Shown here: piece after piece, positions 62,127-64,000 of the stretch
Layout: each line of letters opens with the position of its first letter
Position numbering within the stretch: the stretch's first letter is position 1
Assembly (NCBI RefSeq): GCF_032118995.1
Contig: NC_092662.1
Span: forward strand, 124,001 to 188,000
Length of the DNA stretch: 64,000 nucleotides
Direction of reading: 5' to 3'
Source of the DNA: Asterias amurensis
Taxonomy: Eukaryota > Echinodermata > Asteroidea > Forcipulatida > Asteriidae
Notes under the pieces: model-generated
The model's input: the letters and a program-made list of their open reading frames with translations, nothing else
The model's database searches: none
Told to the model about the DNA's origin: nothing
Program-made: the position numbers and the translations under genes

Positions 62127-62579
62127 ATAAATGATAATTGTAATAGTGTCTTTATATTTTTTATAATGAATAATATTATAAATATAATAGTAATACACGG
62201 AACATTCAATCAGTTCAATAACAATTCAACATCTCTACTCCCTCGGGGTACACACAACAGAAAGAAAATGTGGTGAAACTCATGAAGTACACACCAAGCA
62301 CATACTGTGGGTTTTTTTTTTTACATTGATGATGAAAATTGGGAAAACAAGCACAATTTACTTACTATCTTAATGTTGATGTTTTGGGACGTCAGCACTC
62401 TACACAGTCGATAATCAGAACTAAAATCACCAGGGACTTTCCATGTTTTAGGTACCGCCGTCGTCGAAGAGGGCGTTCTATAGTGACCCGGCGACCGTTT
62501 GAGGTTTATGTATTTGCGGCAAAGAGAGAGAGAGGCACGAAACAGTCGCCGGCGTTTGATTGCCGCATTTGCAAACAAA

Positions 62580-63592
62580 ATGGAGGGAGAAGATGGCGAT
62601 CTCGTTGCTGCTGCTATAATGGCGATGCAAACAGACGTCGATCCTGGCGACGAAACCACCATCCTTCAAGTCGTTACCCAGGCTGAATGTGCCGGAGACG
62701 ACCAGGTCGGTAACCAGATTATGGTTCATTCTTCCGACGGAGAGATAACTGTCCATGAGCATTCGGCAGCGCTGCAGCAGCATTTGCAAGAAGTGCAGCA
62801 ACTTCAACATCACCACCACCACCAACAACAACAACAACAACAACAACCCAATGACCAACAACAACATCAGCATCAATCCCTCCACACCAGTGGAACTGTT
62901 GTCCTGAATGAATCTTCTATGACAATAGACACGACATCTATGGGTGTTGATCTTCAGGAAGTCAATGTGATTGAGATGCCACTTGCGCAAAGTTCACAGC
63001 AGGTTGAGACTTCAGTGGTGCATGATCAACAAGGCTTTACAAAAAGGGTTTTCCCAGTCTCGGTATGAAAAAAATGATTTAGTCATGAATTTTAACATTA
63101 TAAAACACAGCAATAGGCATCGCATAACAATATATAACGGTTGGAAACAATTTCCGTAAAGATTTCTGCATCCTGCCACCACTTTTTTTATTCACTATGA
63201 AATAAATTGTTATCTAATTTACTCAGTCTCAAATAGATTTTCCGTTATGGACTTATGGTAAATTAAGAAAAAGTGGTGGCCAGATTGGATGTGGAAATAT
63301 TTCCTTATTAATTTAGTAATGATTGATCCTTACACAGTGACATTGTGTTCTTTGACTCCAGGTTACTCAAGCGACACCATTGGAAATCGCGACGGAAGTC
63401 CCAGAGGTTGATGTTTCAGGCATCGATGAGAATGTGTCAAAACTCTGCCTGCAATTTCTCAATGACGTTGAGGAGGTAGTAAAAGACAAGTCATGGCCCA
63501 AGACGTTAGTGATCGATAATGAAAAATGTACATTATCCACTATCATGCTATCGACTAGCCCAAGTTGGACTCCTCCGTTGGGCACTGACTGA
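62580..63592 (+). CDS. Unrecognised Gln/His-rich acidic protein, 5' exons
   Basis: Exon 62580-63062 (161 codons) starts MEGEDGDLVAAAIMAMQTDV and is followed by a GT donor; the next exon begins at 63362 after CTCCAG in the same phase (VTQATPLEIATEVPEVDVSG) and can be read to a stop at 63592. The first exon is acidic (ETTILQVVTQAE, HSSDGEITVHEHSAALQQHL), then has a His/Gln homopolymer region and Ser/Thr-rich sequence. The second has ENVSKLCLQFLNDVEEVVKD then KSWPK. Low complexity and acidic patches suggest a nuclear regulator, but I do not recognise the family. A donor (GAG|GTAGTA, about 63476) could end exon 2 earlier, so the C-terminus is uncertain. The gene may run past the window. Confidence 0.6.
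63163..63290. mobile_element. Short MITE, second copy, in intron 1 of the Gln/His-rich gene
   Basis: CTGCCACCACTTTTTTTATTC and AAGAAAAAGTGGTGGCCAG are inverted ends matching the element at 12785-12900, with TTATCTAATTTACTCAGTCTC inside as in that copy. Confidence 0.7.
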
Positions 63593-64000
63593 TGTCCTAC
63601 ACCAGGGCTAGCTATCGACCAGAGTGTACACTAAACCTACTATCAATTATTAAAGTGTACACTATCCACTGACAATCACTGACCTCTTGGGCCAAGACTA
63701 GGAAAAGACCAACATCTGCACTTTTTGTGACCCAACAAAAACATGAAATAACAACCAAAAATTAAAGGTTAATCCATCAATCTGAGTTGCGAAAAATAGC
63801 GAGGGAAAAACAGATTTGACTGTCTAAAGGCATTGTATGCGCTTGTTTTTTTATTAGAATAAGATGACCATGCATTCAGACACTGTATTCAGTTGATACT
63901 GAAAATTTGTCTTGCAATGAATTTTATTGCTTTGAGAAATCGCCCCCAGGATTGGTTTAGCTGCACGATCGGTCGAACGCGTGAACCCATTTCTGCACGA
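63593..64000. other. Right edge, 3' untranslated or intron sequence
   Basis: No further coding segment recognised. GACTAGCC/GGGCTAG and CACTATCCACT words recur near 63540-63670. Whether this is 3' UTR or an intron of the Gln/His-rich gene depends on where its second exon ends. Confidence 0.35.

Larger units (their letters stand above)
61424..62130. mobile_element. Inverted-repeat element with triplicated right end
   Basis: The left end TTATTAGTTGCGATAACGTA and the next 85 bp (to CACGTACAATTTTGA at 61533) are mirrored from 61851. On the right the last 86 bp are present three times in tandem (61869, 61955, 62041), ending CGCAACTAATAA. The internal part includes a 60-codon frame and a block shared with 43455-43535. 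No clear target duplication beyond the palindromic TTATTA edge. Confidence 0.8.
59031..62579. other. Head-to-head interval dominated by nested mobile DNA
   Basis: Between the caspase start (minus) and the Gln/His-rich gene (plus). The first about 400 bp upstream of the caspase start are promoter or 5' untranslated candidates without recognisable sites. The rest is repeats, listed separately. 62130-62580 is AT-rich, then becomes CG-richer (CGCCGTCGTCG, GTGACCCGGCGACC) near the second start, as expected for a promoter. Confidence 0.45.

Noticed and set aside
62478-62990. 170-codon minus-strand frame
   Set aside because: Leu-rich only because it is the reverse of the (CAA/CAC)n tract; the opposite strand has the better start, donor and composition.

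Overview
The window is animal nuclear DNA. It has spliced genes with GT-AG introns, TTAGGG-type interstitial repeats, tRNA-derived SINEs and dense TTAA-flanked MITEs. The AT-rich base use, the repeat families (which I remember from sea-star assemblies) and the divergence of the proteins from vertebrate orthologues suggest an echinoderm, most likely a starfish. That placement is inference and was not searched. The short reading frames are almost all noise; the real genes had to be assembled exon by exon from splice sites and phase.

Genes, left to right: SURF4 (minus, 9075-13103, 5 coding exons, 270 aa, complete); MAN1B1 (minus, 17993-25716, 10 coding exons, 697 aa, complete); an ST6GALNAC-type sialyltransferase (plus, 30839-33589, plus a possible micro-exon at 28112-28132); PIGK (minus, 38855-44949, 9 exons, 393 aa, complete); GTF2B (plus, 46548-50734, 8 coding exons, 307 aa); a caspase with a death-effector-like prodomain (minus, 54498-59030, 7 exons, 418 aa); and the start of an unrecognised Gln/His-rich acidic protein (plus, 62580 onward). 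Four of the first five have ER or Golgi roles: SURF4 in cargo export, MAN1B1 in mannose trimming and ERAD, the sialyltransferase in glycan capping, PIGK in GPI attachment. This may be chance neighbourhood. Three pairs are head to head: MAN1B1/ST6GALNAC, PIGK/GTF2B and caspase/Gln-rich gene.

The spaces between and inside genes are crowded with mobile DNA. The most striking element is at 335-5567: two nearly identical inverted arms of about 0.93 kb, each with tRNA-like Pol III box sequences, enclosing about 3.4 kb of a 48-bp satellite whose every unit carries an 18-bp perfect palindrome. Others are a foldback element in the PIGK/GTF2B promoter interval, two elements with many short subterminal repeats in opposite orientation (28614-29564 and 60344-60892), an inverted-repeat element with one end triplicated (61424-62130), and a LINE 3' end broken by two younger nested insertions (59640-60980). 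No retroviral, LTR or Polinton-like remains were recognised.
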